DNA of 64,000 nucleotides from Erythrobacter sp. Alg231-14 (lineage in GTDB: Bacteria; Pseudomonadota; Alphaproteobacteria; Sphingomonadales; Sphingomonadaceae), in the NCBI RefSeq assembly GCF_900149685.1, contig NZ_LT702999.1, positions 1,240,001 through 1,304,000 on the forward strand, given 5' to 3'. The translations under genes and the position numbers were made by a program. Below, piece after piece: positions 27,088 through 35,189 of the stretch. A model generated the notes under the pieces. The model saw only the letters and a program-made list of their open reading frames with translations, searched no databases and was not told the DNA's origin. The stretch's first letter is position 1. The number at the start of each line of letters is the position of its first letter.

Positions 27088-27627
27088 GCCCGTCCACCTA
27101 GGCGATCGATGGCCCCGCCCGTTAAAAGCGGCCCTCGCTACGACAATTTCATCCAAGTTCCCAAAGTCCGCGTCATTGATGACGAAGGCGAGAATCTTGG
27201 CGTAATGTTCACCCGCGAAGCGATGGAGCAGGCCAATGAAAAGGGCCTAAACCTCGTCGAAGTGTCCCCCAACGCGGACCCGCCGGTGTGCAAATATCTC
27301 GATGTCGGCAAATACCGGTTTGAGGCGCAGAAAAAGGCCAACGCCGCGCGCAAATCGCAAAAGACGCAAGACATCAAAGAAGTCAAAATGCGTCCCAACA
27401 TCGACACGCATGATTACGATGTGAAAATGCGCAACGTGAACAAATTTATCGACAACGGCGATAAAGTGAAAGTCACGCTGCGTTTTCGCGGTCGTGAAAT
27501 GGCGCACCAGCATTTGGGCATGGATCTGCTCAAACGGGTTCAAGAAGACATGGCGGAAACCGCCAAGATCGAAGCGTTCCCCCGGTTGGAAGGTCGACAA
27601 ATGTTGATGGTGCTGTCGCCGAAATAG
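27085..27627 (+). CDS. infC: Translation initiation factor IF-3, probable AUA start
   Basis: IF-3 binds the 30S subunit, discriminates against non-canonical start codons and prevents premature 50S joining. From ATA 27085 the protein has 180 residues (172 from ATG 27109). The N-domain ([27 protein letters not shown]) is followed by a Lys-rich linker ([24 protein letters not shown]) and the C-domain ([34 protein letters not shown]). The eight extra residues (ARPPRRS after the initiator) are basic and lie directly after a well-placed ribosome site. An intrinsic terminator follows 27 bases after the stop. rpmI and rplT are not downstream. Confidence 0.93.
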   Translation: MARPPRRSMAPPVKSGPRYDNFIQVPKVRVIDDEGENLGVMFTREAMEQANEKGLNLVEVSPNADPPVCKYLDVGKYRFEAQKKANAARKSQKTQDIKEVKMRPNIDTHDYDVKMRNVNKFIDNGDKVKVTLRFRGREMAHQHLGMDLLKRVQEDMAETAKIEAFPRLEGRQMLMVLSPK

Positions 27628-27654
27628 AGCGGTCAACACCACTGAAACGAGCAA

Positions 27655-27684
27655 AACGGGCGCCCAATGGGTGCCCGTTTTTCC
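27655..27684 (+). terminator. Intrinsic terminator of infC
   Basis: An 11-bp stem (AACGGGCGCCC with GGGTGCCCGTT, one G-T pair), 3-base loop, and a T-rich tail (TTTTTCC) follow the infC stop. Confidence 0.85.
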
Positions 27685-28043
27685 TTGTGGAACATACATT
27701 TCTGCACTGACCGACCCAGATCACACGGCAAACAGGGCCATCCGAACGCCAACCCATTCGTCGCCGACGAACAACAGGTGTGTTCGACAAATAACACACT
27801 GCGTCCGATTGGCGGGAACAAATCTAGGGGCTTGTGAGCTATACACTAAGTTACGAGGCGCGGGTCCGGTCAAAATTCAACCCGCCCGTTGGGAGGCTTT
27901 GAATTGATCCCCCAATCAACCGGACCCGTTTCTCGGACCGTTCGTTAAACGCCCGCCCTTGGGCACCGCCCCAACCATCGGGCATTGAAACAAAAACGGC
28001 TTCCCCGAAGAAGCCGCCCTAATTTTGAGAAGGACCGCAAGAG
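27685..28043. other. Intergenic with structured elements upstream of the DUF547 cluster
   Basis: This 360-base region has no convincing gene. It holds a long dyad (27861-27928), described separately, and a second hairpin CGGCTTC-N6-GAAGCCG (27997-28016) followed by CCCTAATTTT, only 27 bases before the first DUF547 gene. The second hairpin could be a weak terminator or leader structure. Confidence 0.5.
27861..27928 (+). ncRNA. Candidate structured RNA (three-way junction)
   Basis: CGGGTCCGGT (27861-27870) is perfectly complementary to 27919-27928, closing a 68-base domain. Inside, ATTCAA (27875-27880) pairs with TTGAAT (27899-27904) around a loop containing GGGAGG, and TTGAT (27904-27908) can pair with ATCAA (27915-27919), though the shared bases mean not all pairs form at once. 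The strand is assumed from the downstream gene. I match it to no known RNA family. Confidence 0.35.
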
Positions 28044-29180
28044 ATGATCCGACTTCAGGCCCTGACAAGTGTTGCACTTGGCGCCGCTTCGGCGATCGCC
28101 CTTAGCTCCGCGCCCGCCGCTGCACAAACCACCGCCGGCGCAAACGATTCAGCCTATGCGACATTCACCCCCAGCGACACGCCCAACAGCGATGGGATCG
28201 ATTATTCGATCTGGGACGAAGCGATGAGCAATCTGGTCATTTCGATGGGCCCGTCATTGCGCGAAACCGCCGGGCGCCCGGTCCCCGGTTTGGGCACTCG
28301 GCGTCAATATGGGCACATTTCGCGCTATCGCCTCGAAGGGTCGCGGATCATGTTCAGCTTCCTCGACAGCGACGTGATCTCAAGCTTTACTGAATATCGT
28401 CAGGATCTCGAAAACACCGCTTCGATCATCGATATTCAAGCGCTAAACCGCAACGAACAACTCGCCTATTGGATCAACCTTCATAATGTTGCGATGATCG
28501 AACAGATCGCCAACAATTGGCCGGTTCGCCAGCCGCGCGACATCGAAATCAACGGTGTTCCATTGGACGAGGCACGCTTTATCACGGTTGAAGGCATCGC
28601 CCTTTCTCCGCGCGACATCCGCGAACGCATCGTGTTTGCGAACTGGCGCGATCCGCGTGTGATTTATGGTTTTTGGCGTGGCGAAATTGGCGGCCCATCC
28701 ATTCAACGCGAGGCGTTCAACGCCGACAACGTATCCCGCTTGCTTGATCGTGGTGCGCGTGATTTTGTGAACTCACTGCGCGGAACGCAAAAATCCGGCG
28801 ACACGCTTCAAGTGTCAGAATTGTTCGAAGAGGCGGCACCGTTCTTCTTCTCCGATTTTGAATCCGACCTGCGTGCCCATTTGTCGCGGTTCGCCAATGC
28901 AGACACGGCCGCTTTGCTGTCGGGCACGACACAAATCGACGCCAGCGTGAAAGAATACGACATTGCAGATTTGGCCGGTGGCGTGCGCGAACCGACCTAT
29001 TCGAATGTGACATCGGCCGATGGCACGTCGCAAAGTTTCCGCATCCCGCAAAGCATGCAGCGCCTGCTGCAACAGCGTGAGCAGAAATTCCAGCGGATCA
29101 TCCGCGAAGGTCGAACCGGCACAGTCACCTTCTCGAACATCACTTTGCCTGGTGATCCAGAAGACAACGAAGTCGAATAA
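28044..29180 (+). CDS. DUF547 family secreted protein, copy 1
   Basis: A 378-residue protein with a Sec signal peptide (residues 1-28, ending SSAPAAAQ). The DUF547 domain is recognised by NEQLAYWINLHNVAMIEQIANN and SPRDIRERIVFANWRDPRV. In typical DUF547 proteins the next segment holds a cysteine-containing NCGxxSCP-like motif; here it reads VIYGFWRGEIGGPSIQ, with no cysteine. The C-terminus is LPGDPEDNEVE. AAGGA precedes the ATG by nine bases. Two paralogues follow in tandem. Periplasmic location is inferred; activity is unknown. Confidence 0.85.
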   Translation: MIRLQALTSVALGAASAIALSSAPAAAQTTAGANDSAYATFTPSDTPNSDGIDYSIWDEAMSNLVISMGPSLRETAGRPVPGLGTRRQYGHISRYRLEGSRIMFSFLDSDVISSFTEYRQDLENTASIIDIQALNRNEQLAYWINLHNVAMIEQIANNWPVRQPRDIEINGVPLDEARFITVEGIALSPRDIRERIVFANWRDPRVIYGFWRGEIGGPSIQREAFNADNVSRLLDRGARDFVNSLRGTQKSGDTLQVSELFEEAAPFFFSDFESDLRAHLSRFANADTAALLSGTTQIDASVKEYDIADLAGGVREPTYSNVTSADGTSQSFRIPQSMQRLLQQREQKFQRIIREGRTGTVTFSNITLPGDPEDNEVE

Positions 29181-29207
29181 TCTCGTTTCGACATCGGCAC
29201 AGAAAAT

Positions 29208-29240
29208 GGCCGTCAAACCCATTGGGTTTGGCGGCCTTTT
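29208..29240 (+). terminator. Intrinsic terminator after DUF547 copy 1
   Basis: A 13-bp stem, GGCCGTCAAACCC with GGGTTTGGCGGCC (one G-T pair), a three-base loop and a TTTT tail. Confidence 0.8.
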
Positions 29241-29329
29241 CGTTATGATCTGAGATGTTTGGTGAATTCAGGCGATTGAAACATCGCACACAATGCACCA
29301 TCAAATGGACCAATTGAAGGAAGATGACG

Positions 29330-30517
29330 ATGCAAGGTCCCGCGTTCAAATTGGGTGCAACTTTGGGTGTTGCCCTTACCACTGTTGGTGCGCCGCTTGC
29401 CGCGTCTGATGAGGTGCATCCATCCGTCCTTGTTTCTGTTGCGCAGGCGGCATCGGGCCCTGCGACAGGGACAACAGCGAACACCGCGCCGGCTGCCAAT
29501 CCGTTTTCCATCTTTACGCCCACACGCAACCCAATCCGGCATCGCATTGATTACGAGTTCTGGGACTTTGCGCTCAAGAACCTTGTGATTTCGATGGGAC
29601 CATCCACGCGCGACACTGCCCGCCCGCCGGGCGACGTGTTGGGATCTCGCATCCGACAGGGGCACAATTCCCGCTATCGTTTGGAAGGGGCGATGGTCGG
29701 CTTTTCATTCATGGATGAACAGGCGATCAGCGGTTTGGCCGAATATCGCCGCGATCTAGAAAGCGTGGCCGACACGCTCGACATTGGCTCCCTGCCCCGC
29801 AACGAACAACTGGCCTATTGGCTGAACCTTCACAATGTCGCGTTGATGGAACAGATCGCGTTGAATTGGCCCGTGCGCCAACCGCGCAGCATCGAAATCG
29901 ACGGCGTGACGCTTGACGAGGCGCGCTTTATTGCGGTCCGCGGCATCGACATGAGCCTGCGCGACATCCGCGAACGGATCGTGTTTGCCCATTGGCGTAA
30001 TCCCAAAGTGATTTACGGGTTTTGGCGCGGCGAAATTGGCGGGCCAGCGTTGGAACGGGACGCATTCACCGGGGACAATGTCAGTTCCCTTCTCGATCAG
30101 GCGGCGGAGGATTTCGTCAATTCGCTGCGCGGAACGCAGAAGAATGGCAGAAATCTCGACATCTCCACCCTGTATGGTGACACCGCCCCATTCTATTTCC
30201 CCAATTTTGACGCCGATATCCGCGAACACATTGCCGAATACGCGAATGAAGAAGTCACCGATATCCTTGGCCGAACATCCGTCATCCGCGCCTCTATCCG
30301 CGAATGGGATATTGCCGATTTGTCGGGCGGTTCGCGCGGCGCCAATTACCTCGCCGCCAGCCGACCCGGCCTATCTATAGGCGCGGCCCAATTGCTCGCC
30401 CAAAGACAGCGGAAGTTTCAGATTTTGGAGTTGCGCGGGGATACGCGCCGCGGCCAGGTGTTCTTTTCAAACATACGTCTGCCGGGCGATCCCCCCAACG
30501 CCAACGCCGTAGAATAA
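29330..30517 (+). CDS. DUF547 family secreted protein, copy 2
   Basis: The 395-residue paralogue begins MQGPAFKLGATLGVALTTVG, a signal peptide. ATG 29330 is preferred to 29324 because GAAGGAAG (29316-29323) is then correctly spaced. It shares with copy 1 NLVISMGPSTRDTA, GHNSRYRLEGA, RNEQLAYWLNLHNVALMEQIALNWPVRQPR, YGFWRGEIGGP and FVNSLRGTQKNG, and ends LPGDPPNANAVE. The cysteine motif of other DUF547 proteins is absent here too. It is separated from copy 1 by a terminator and so probably has its own promoter. Confidence 0.85.
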   Translation: MQGPAFKLGATLGVALTTVGAPLAASDEVHPSVLVSVAQAASGPATGTTANTAPAANPFSIFTPTRNPIRHRIDYEFWDFALKNLVISMGPSTRDTARPPGDVLGSRIRQGHNSRYRLEGAMVGFSFMDEQAISGLAEYRRDLESVADTLDIGSLPRNEQLAYWLNLHNVALMEQIALNWPVRQPRSIEIDGVTLDEARFIAVRGIDMSLRDIRERIVFAHWRNPKVIYGFWRGEIGGPALERDAFTGDNVSSLLDQAAEDFVNSLRGTQKNGRNLDISTLYGDTAPFYFPNFDADIREHIAEYANEEVTDILGRTSVIRASIREWDIADLSGGSRGANYLAASRPGLSIGAAQLLAQRQRKFQILELRGDTRRGQVFFSNIRLPGDPPNANAVE

Positions 30518-30613
30518 CGTATCAATCGATTTTCGATCGTTCATCTTGGGTTGTAAAAGCGCCTGATAGCTTTTCCGCTGTGGGAATATTTATTGTCTAG
30601 TGGGAGACTATTG

Positions 30614-31837
30614 ATGACGGCTCGATCCAATCTTCGCCTGACTTCAGCTCTATTGGCTGTTGCCAGTTTAACGGCACCCCTCGCAGCAGAGACATCTGCC
30701 ATTCCAATCCCGGCCCAATCGCAATCGCGCGCAATCGCGCCCGACAATGCGACCACACAGCTGGCGCAATTCGCCCCGGATCAGGATCGCCGCGAACACC
30801 GCATCGATTACGAACATTGGGATGAGGCGCTCGCTTGGTTTGTTGTCCCCATGGGACCATCCATCCGACAAGGTGCGCCGCGTGTTGATCCGTTGGTCGG
30901 CACACGCAGGATTTATGGCCATGAATCGCGCTATCGCCTCGAAGGGAACCGGGTCGCGTTTTCATACCTGACCCCGCAGATTCGCCAATCGATCACCGAC
31001 TATCGCGCCGATCTGGAACAGATTGGGAGCGAACTTGATCTGTCTGCGATCCCTCGCAATGAACAGCTCGCCTATTGGATCAACCTGCACAATGTTGCCG
31101 TGATCGAAGCCTTGGCCGCGGAATATCCATTGGCCGAACCCAGCGCGCGCGGATTTGGCACGAACAACGCTGCATTGGATGATGCGATCCTCGTCACAGT
31201 CGATGGCGTATCGCTTTCACCGCGCGATATTCGCGAACGGATCGTCTATCCCAATTGGAGCGATCCGAAAGTCATGTACGGTTTTTGGCGCGGCACGATC
31301 GATGGCCCATCGATCCAACGGCTTGCCTATACCGGCGGCAATGTCGACGCGCTCTTGTCCCTTTCTGCAGAAGAATTCGTCAACTCCCTGCGCGGGGTGG
31401 AACGGTGGGGCGGCGCCTTGCGGGTGAGCCCGATCTATGACGAAGCAGCAGAATTCTACTTTGAGAACACCGACGCGCTTCGTGCGCATCTTTCCCAATT
31501 TGCGCGCGATGACGTCCGCGAATTGGTCAACGAAACCAGCGATGTCGCATACAAGCGGGTGGAAGGCGACCTCGCCGATCTTGCCCGCGGCGAACGCGAT
31601 CCTGGCGTCAATTTCATCTGCCAACAAGCCGGCGGCACACAGGGTGGCGATCCGCCCCGCGTCGGCAATGCCACATGCACGCCTACTCGGACCGTGCCCA
31701 ATCTGGCGATCCAACGTTTGATGGAAGAGCGCGCCGAAAAACTGCGCCGGGCCCGCAAACGCGGCATCCGCAGCGGCATGGTCATATTTGGCGATGGGCA
31801 ATACGTCGAAGGGGAAACCCCACCCGAAGTCGAATAG
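30614..31837 (+). CDS. DUF547 family secreted protein, copy 3
   Basis: The most divergent of the three copies, 407 residues, with signal peptide (residues 1-24, ending AAETSA). GGGAGA lies before ATG 30614. Shared features are IDYEHWDEALAWFVVPMGPS, GHESRYRLEGN, RNEQLAYWINLHNVAVIEALA, SPRDIRERIVYPNWSDPKVMYGFWRGTIDGPSIQ and FVNSLRG. It carries an insert with a cysteine pair (FICQQAGG and NATCTPTRT) lacking in copies 1 and 2, and ends GETPPEVE. Function is unknown. Confidence 0.83.
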   Translation: MTARSNLRLTSALLAVASLTAPLAAETSAIPIPAQSQSRAIAPDNATTQLAQFAPDQDRREHRIDYEHWDEALAWFVVPMGPSIRQGAPRVDPLVGTRRIYGHESRYRLEGNRVAFSYLTPQIRQSITDYRADLEQIGSELDLSAIPRNEQLAYWINLHNVAVIEALAAEYPLAEPSARGFGTNNAALDDAILVTVDGVSLSPRDIRERIVYPNWSDPKVMYGFWRGTIDGPSIQRLAYTGGNVDALLSLSAEEFVNSLRGVERWGGALRVSPIYDEAAEFYFENTDALRAHLSQFARDDVRELVNETSDVAYKRVEGDLADLARGERDPGVNFICQQAGGTQGGDPPRVGNATCTPTRTVPNLAIQRLMEERAEKLRRARKRGIRSGMVIFGDGQYVEGETPPEVE

Positions 31838-31863
31838 AGACAGGCGTCATTGAAGACAGGATT

Positions 31864-31897
31864 GGCCCGTCATCAGCGTCGCTGGTGACGGGCCTTT
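31864..31897 (+). terminator. Intrinsic terminator after DUF547 copy 3
   Basis: GGCCCGTCATCAGC and GCTGGTGACGGGCC form a 14-bp stem (one G-T pair) with a 3-base loop, followed by TTTC. Confidence 0.75.
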
Positions 31898-31970
31898 CGT
31901 GTCACCTTGCCGACCGCATCCTCACCCTGATACGTCGGGACATTGAAATGGTGAGAGGGACAAAAGCGGG

Positions 31971-33452
31971 ATGAGCCAGCCAACGATAAGCGCGCGCCGG
32001 ATCGGGTTGATCCTTGGCCCCGGCGCCTTTGCTCTTACCGCGCTGACCGCTGCACCATCGGGCATGTCGGATGTCGCATGGTTGGTCGCGGGCCTAACCG
32101 TGTGGATGGCCGCGTGGTGGATGACAGAGGCGGTGCCGTTGTCGGTGACCGCGCTGCTGCCATTCGTTGTCCTTCCATTGAGCGGTGTAATGACCGCCAA
32201 AGCCACGGCCAGCGCCTACTACGCGCCGATCCTGTTCCTATTGTTGGGCGGCGCGTTCATCGCTCTGGCGATTGAACGGACCGGGTTACACCGGCGGTTA
32301 AGTCTGGCGATCTTGAAAACCATCGGGTCGGACGGCGGGCAAGTGCGCTTACTGCTCGCCTTTATGATTTCGGCGGCGATCCTTTCGATGTTGATTTCGA
32401 ACACATCGACCGCGTTGATCATGATGCCGATGGCATTGGCCGTTTTGGCCGGCGGCATCGCCACGAAAGCGGGCGCATCCCCGAAAGATGACACCGCGAC
32501 CCTAGAAACCTCTGGCCTGTTCGGCGCGTTGCCGATGGGGATCGCCTTTGGGGCAACCATTGGCGGATTGGGCACGATTGTCGGTTCCCCGACCAACGGG
32601 ATCGCGGTGCAATTGTTGGACGATATGATCGGCCTAGAGATCAGTTTTGCGACATGGATGGCGTACGGCCTTCCGGTTGTGTTGATCGGCGTGCCGCTTG
32701 CCGCCTTTATCATTGCCAAAGTTCAACGGGTCGCGGCGCATCCGTTCGACGTTGCATCGGCACGCGCCTCCATCGACGACGCGTCGCCATGGTCGATCGC
32801 AGAGAAACGCTTGGTCCCTATCATCGCCATCACTTTTGCACTTTGGATGACCCGCCGATGGGTCGCACCCTATTTGCCGGAAAACAGTTGGACCGATGGC
32901 ACGATTGCGGTGATCGCCGCGCTTGCATTGTTCCTAATGCCGGATGGCACACGCGAAGAGGGAAAGCGGCGCCCCTTGCTCAAATGGAGCGAGGCCGACC
33001 GCGCGCCTTGGGGTGTGATCCTTATGTTCGGCGGTGGCTTGGCGTTGGCGGCTGGCATGCAGCAAAGCGGATTGGCTGCGTGGTTGGGCGAAGCGTTGTT
33101 GCCGCTGGACGCGGTGCCGTTGTTCCTGATGGCGCTGGCGATTGTGGCGATGGTGGTGTTGATCACCGAATTCGCCAGCAATGTTGCCACCGCATCCGCC
33201 ATTATCCCGGTCGTTGCCAGTTTGGCCGCCGCTCTGGGATTGGGAGAGGACGCCATTCTAATCGCAATGCCCGCCGCCCTTGCCGCCAGTTGGGGTTTCA
33301 TCCTGCCGGCGGGCACGGGCCCCAATGCGATTGCATGGGGCACGGGTCGGCTCACCATTGGCCGATTGGTGCGCGCGGGCCTTGTGCTCGATTTGATCGG
33401 GATTGTGATGATTGTCGGATTGGTTTGGGGAATGGCGACTATCGCGGGGTAA
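31971..33452 (+). CDS. DASS (SLC13) family anion:sodium symporter
   Basis: The 493-residue membrane protein has about twelve hydrophobic helices. It carries WMTEAVPLSVTALLPFVVLPLSGV near the N-terminus, the SNTSTALIMMPMALAV segment in the first half (the Ser-Asn-Thr clamp of the family) and TEFASNVATASAIIPVV in the second half. Such carriers import dicarboxylates, citrate or sulfate with sodium. The substrate cannot be fixed from sequence. It stands alone after the DUF547 terminator. Confidence 0.88.
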   Translation: MSQPTISARRIGLILGPGAFALTALTAAPSGMSDVAWLVAGLTVWMAAWWMTEAVPLSVTALLPFVVLPLSGVMTAKATASAYYAPILFLLLGGAFIALAIERTGLHRRLSLAILKTIGSDGGQVRLLLAFMISAAILSMLISNTSTALIMMPMALAVLAGGIATKAGASPKDDTATLETSGLFGALPMGIAFGATIGGLGTIVGSPTNGIAVQLLDDMIGLEISFATWMAYGLPVVLIGVPLAAFIIAKVQRVAAHPFDVASARASIDDASPWSIAEKRLVPIIAITFALWMTRRWVAPYLPENSWTDGTIAVIAALALFLMPDGTREEGKRRPLLKWSEADRAPWGVILMFGGGLALAAGMQQSGLAAWLGEALLPLDAVPLFLMALAIVAMVVLITEFASNVATASAIIPVVASLAAALGLGEDAILIAMPAALAASWGFILPAGTGPNAIAWGTGRLTIGRLVRAGLVLDLIGIVMIVGLVWGMATIAG

Positions 33453-33565
33453 CCGCATTGCGCATTCCGACGGGTGGCGAATGTTGCCCCGCCAAGACCA
33501 CGCATTCTTGGCCGCAACAACGCGTTCATCCATGCGCGACATCCACAAGAAAGCCGCCGCAAACC

Positions 33566-33581
33566 GGTTGCAACTGCAACC
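33566..33581. promoter_or_regulatory. Perfect dyad, candidate operator
   Basis: GGTTGCA-AC-TGCAACC is a 7-bp inverted repeat with a two-base centre, 134 bases before the PLP enzyme gene. The spacing and symmetry suit a dimeric repressor. No regulator gene lies nearby. Confidence 0.35.
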
Positions 33582-33650
33582 ATCTGGCGGTAATTGGTGC
33601 CCATTGCAGCGGCCTTTGGGGAGAGGCGCTTCTGCGGAGGTTAGGAGCGG

Positions 33651-33695
33651 GCGCCCCATTGGTCCTTTTGAACGGCCCCTGCCTTCCTGGGGGCG
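33651..33695 (+). promoter_or_regulatory. Leader with two competing hairpins before the PLP enzyme gene
   Basis: CGCCCC (33652-33657) and GCCCC (33675-33679) can each pair with the same GGGGGCG block (33689-33695), which ends just before the ribosome site AAAGGG. Mutually exclusive pairings of this kind are seen in attenuators and riboswitches. I cannot match it to a known class. Confidence 0.3.
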
Positions 33696-33714
33696 TTGAA
33701 AGGGATGCGTTAGC

Positions 33715-35043
33715 ATGACCGATAGACCCGTAGATCAAAACTCCGCCACCGACACACCCACTCCGCGCCGCAAGCCAAAGCCTGAGCGGACCAGCATCAA
33801 TGGCCGTCCTTTAAAGCCATCGACGCTGATGATGGGACACGGGTTTGACCCGGTCCTTTCGGAAGGGTCATTGAAGGCTCCGATCTTCCTTACATCCACA
33901 TTTGCCTTCCCCAGCGCAGCGGATGGCAAACGCCATTTCGAAGGGATCACCGGAAAACGCGAAGGCGGCGCAGAAGGCCTCGTCTATTCGCGCTTTAACG
34001 GCCCAAACCAAGAGATTTTGGAAGACCGTCTATCGGTCTGGGATGGGGCAGAAGACGCTCTCGCCTTTTCCAGCGGCATGACCGCCATCTGTGTTTTGAT
34101 GATGGCCTATGTTGGGCAAGGTGACGTGATCGTCCATTCCGGCCCGCTCTACGCCGCGACCGAAGGGTTCGTCGCCAAAGTGTTGGCCAAGTTCGGTGTT
34201 ACCTACATCGATTTCCCCGCTGGTGCGACGCGCGAAGAATTGGACGACGTTCTCAAACGCGCGAAATGCCAAGCGGGTGAGAACGGCGGAAAGGTCGCGA
34301 TGATCTATCTCGAAAGCCCCGGCAATCCGACCAACGCTCTGGTCGATATCGAAGCGGTGAAAGAAGCGCGCGACGCAAACCTCAAATGGGATTGCCCAAT
34401 CGCCATCGACAACACATTCCTCGGCCCGCTTTGGCAGCGGCCATTGGAGCACGGCGCGGACATCGTCGCCTATTCCTTGACCAAATATGTCGGCGGTCAT
34501 TCCGATCTTGTCGCGGGCAGCATCGCAGGCGCGAAGAAATGGATGGATCCGGTTCGGGCGCTGCGCAACACAATGGGCGGCATCGTCGATCCCAACACCG
34601 CGTGGATGTTGCTGCGTTCATTGGAAACGGTGGAGTTGCGGATGCAGCGCGCTGGCGAAAACGCGGCCAAAGTTTGCGCCTTCCTGAAAAGCCACCCCAA
34701 GGTCACCGGCCTTGGCTATCTTGGCGACATCACCGATGCCCGGCAACAAGACATCTATGACCGGCATTGCCTAGGTGCTGGCTCGACATTTAGCGTGTTC
34801 ATCAAAGGCGGCGAGGCAGAGAGCTTTGCCTTCCTAGACAATCTGCAAATCGCCAAACTCGCGGTCAGCCTTGGCGGGACAGAGACGCTGGCCAGCCACC
34901 CGGCTAGCATGACTCACCTTTCGGTCGCTCCTGAACGCCGCACGGCTTTGGGCATCACCGACAGCCTCGTGCGCATCAGCATTGGGATCGAGGACCCCGA
35001 TGATCTGATCGCGGACTTTGAACAGGCGCTCGAACAGGTTTGA
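33715..35043 (+). CDS. Cystathionine gamma-synthase family PLP enzyme
   Basis: A 442-residue fold-type I PLP enzyme of the Cys/Met metabolism family. The cofactor lysine is in SLTKYVGGHSDLVAGS, and YSRFNGPNQEILEDRLSVWDGAEDALAFSSGM, PGNPTNALVDI and TETLASHPASMTHLS-like segments (GGTETLASHPASMTHL) are diagnostic. It is longer than classic cystathionine gamma-synthase because of an N-terminal arm and an insert around ITGKREGGAEG. It could be a synthase, gamma-lyase or sulfhydrylase acting on homoserine esters or methionine. AAAGGG precedes the ATG by ten bases. Confidence 0.88.
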   Translation: MTDRPVDQNSATDTPTPRRKPKPERTSINGRPLKPSTLMMGHGFDPVLSEGSLKAPIFLTSTFAFPSAADGKRHFEGITGKREGGAEGLVYSRFNGPNQEILEDRLSVWDGAEDALAFSSGMTAICVLMMAYVGQGDVIVHSGPLYAATEGFVAKVLAKFGVTYIDFPAGATREELDDVLKRAKCQAGENGGKVAMIYLESPGNPTNALVDIEAVKEARDANLKWDCPIAIDNTFLGPLWQRPLEHGADIVAYSLTKYVGGHSDLVAGSIAGAKKWMDPVRALRNTMGGIVDPNTAWMLLRSLETVELRMQRAGENAAKVCAFLKSHPKVTGLGYLGDITDARQQDIYDRHCLGAGSTFSVFIKGGEAESFAFLDNLQIAKLAVSLGGTETLASHPASMTHLSVAPERRTALGITDSLVRISIGIEDPDDLIADFEQALEQV

Positions 35044-35093
35044 GTTTCGCCGTCTCTTCCAAGGGGCCACGAACACGCACTCAACTTACGCAG

Positions 35094-35127
35094 TGAGGTC
35101 TCAATGACGCTTGTCTTTGAGACCTCA
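35094..35127. repeat. 11-bp perfect inverted repeat
   Basis: TGAGGTCTCAA (35094-35104) and TTGAGACCTCA (35117-35127) enclose a 12-base loop between the PLP enzyme gene and the SDR gene. There is no T-run after it, so it is either a factor-dependent terminator structure or a protein binding site. Confidence 0.6.
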
Positions 35128-35189
35128 TCACTGCACTCTCCTGCGAACAACAAATCAAAACGCACTCAGCGTTCGTAAGGGAGCCATCC

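Noticed and set aside
32654-33718. 354-codon plus-strand frame over the DASS transporter
   Set aside because: Its translation is rich in Arg, His and Cys, and the transporter frame is well supported.
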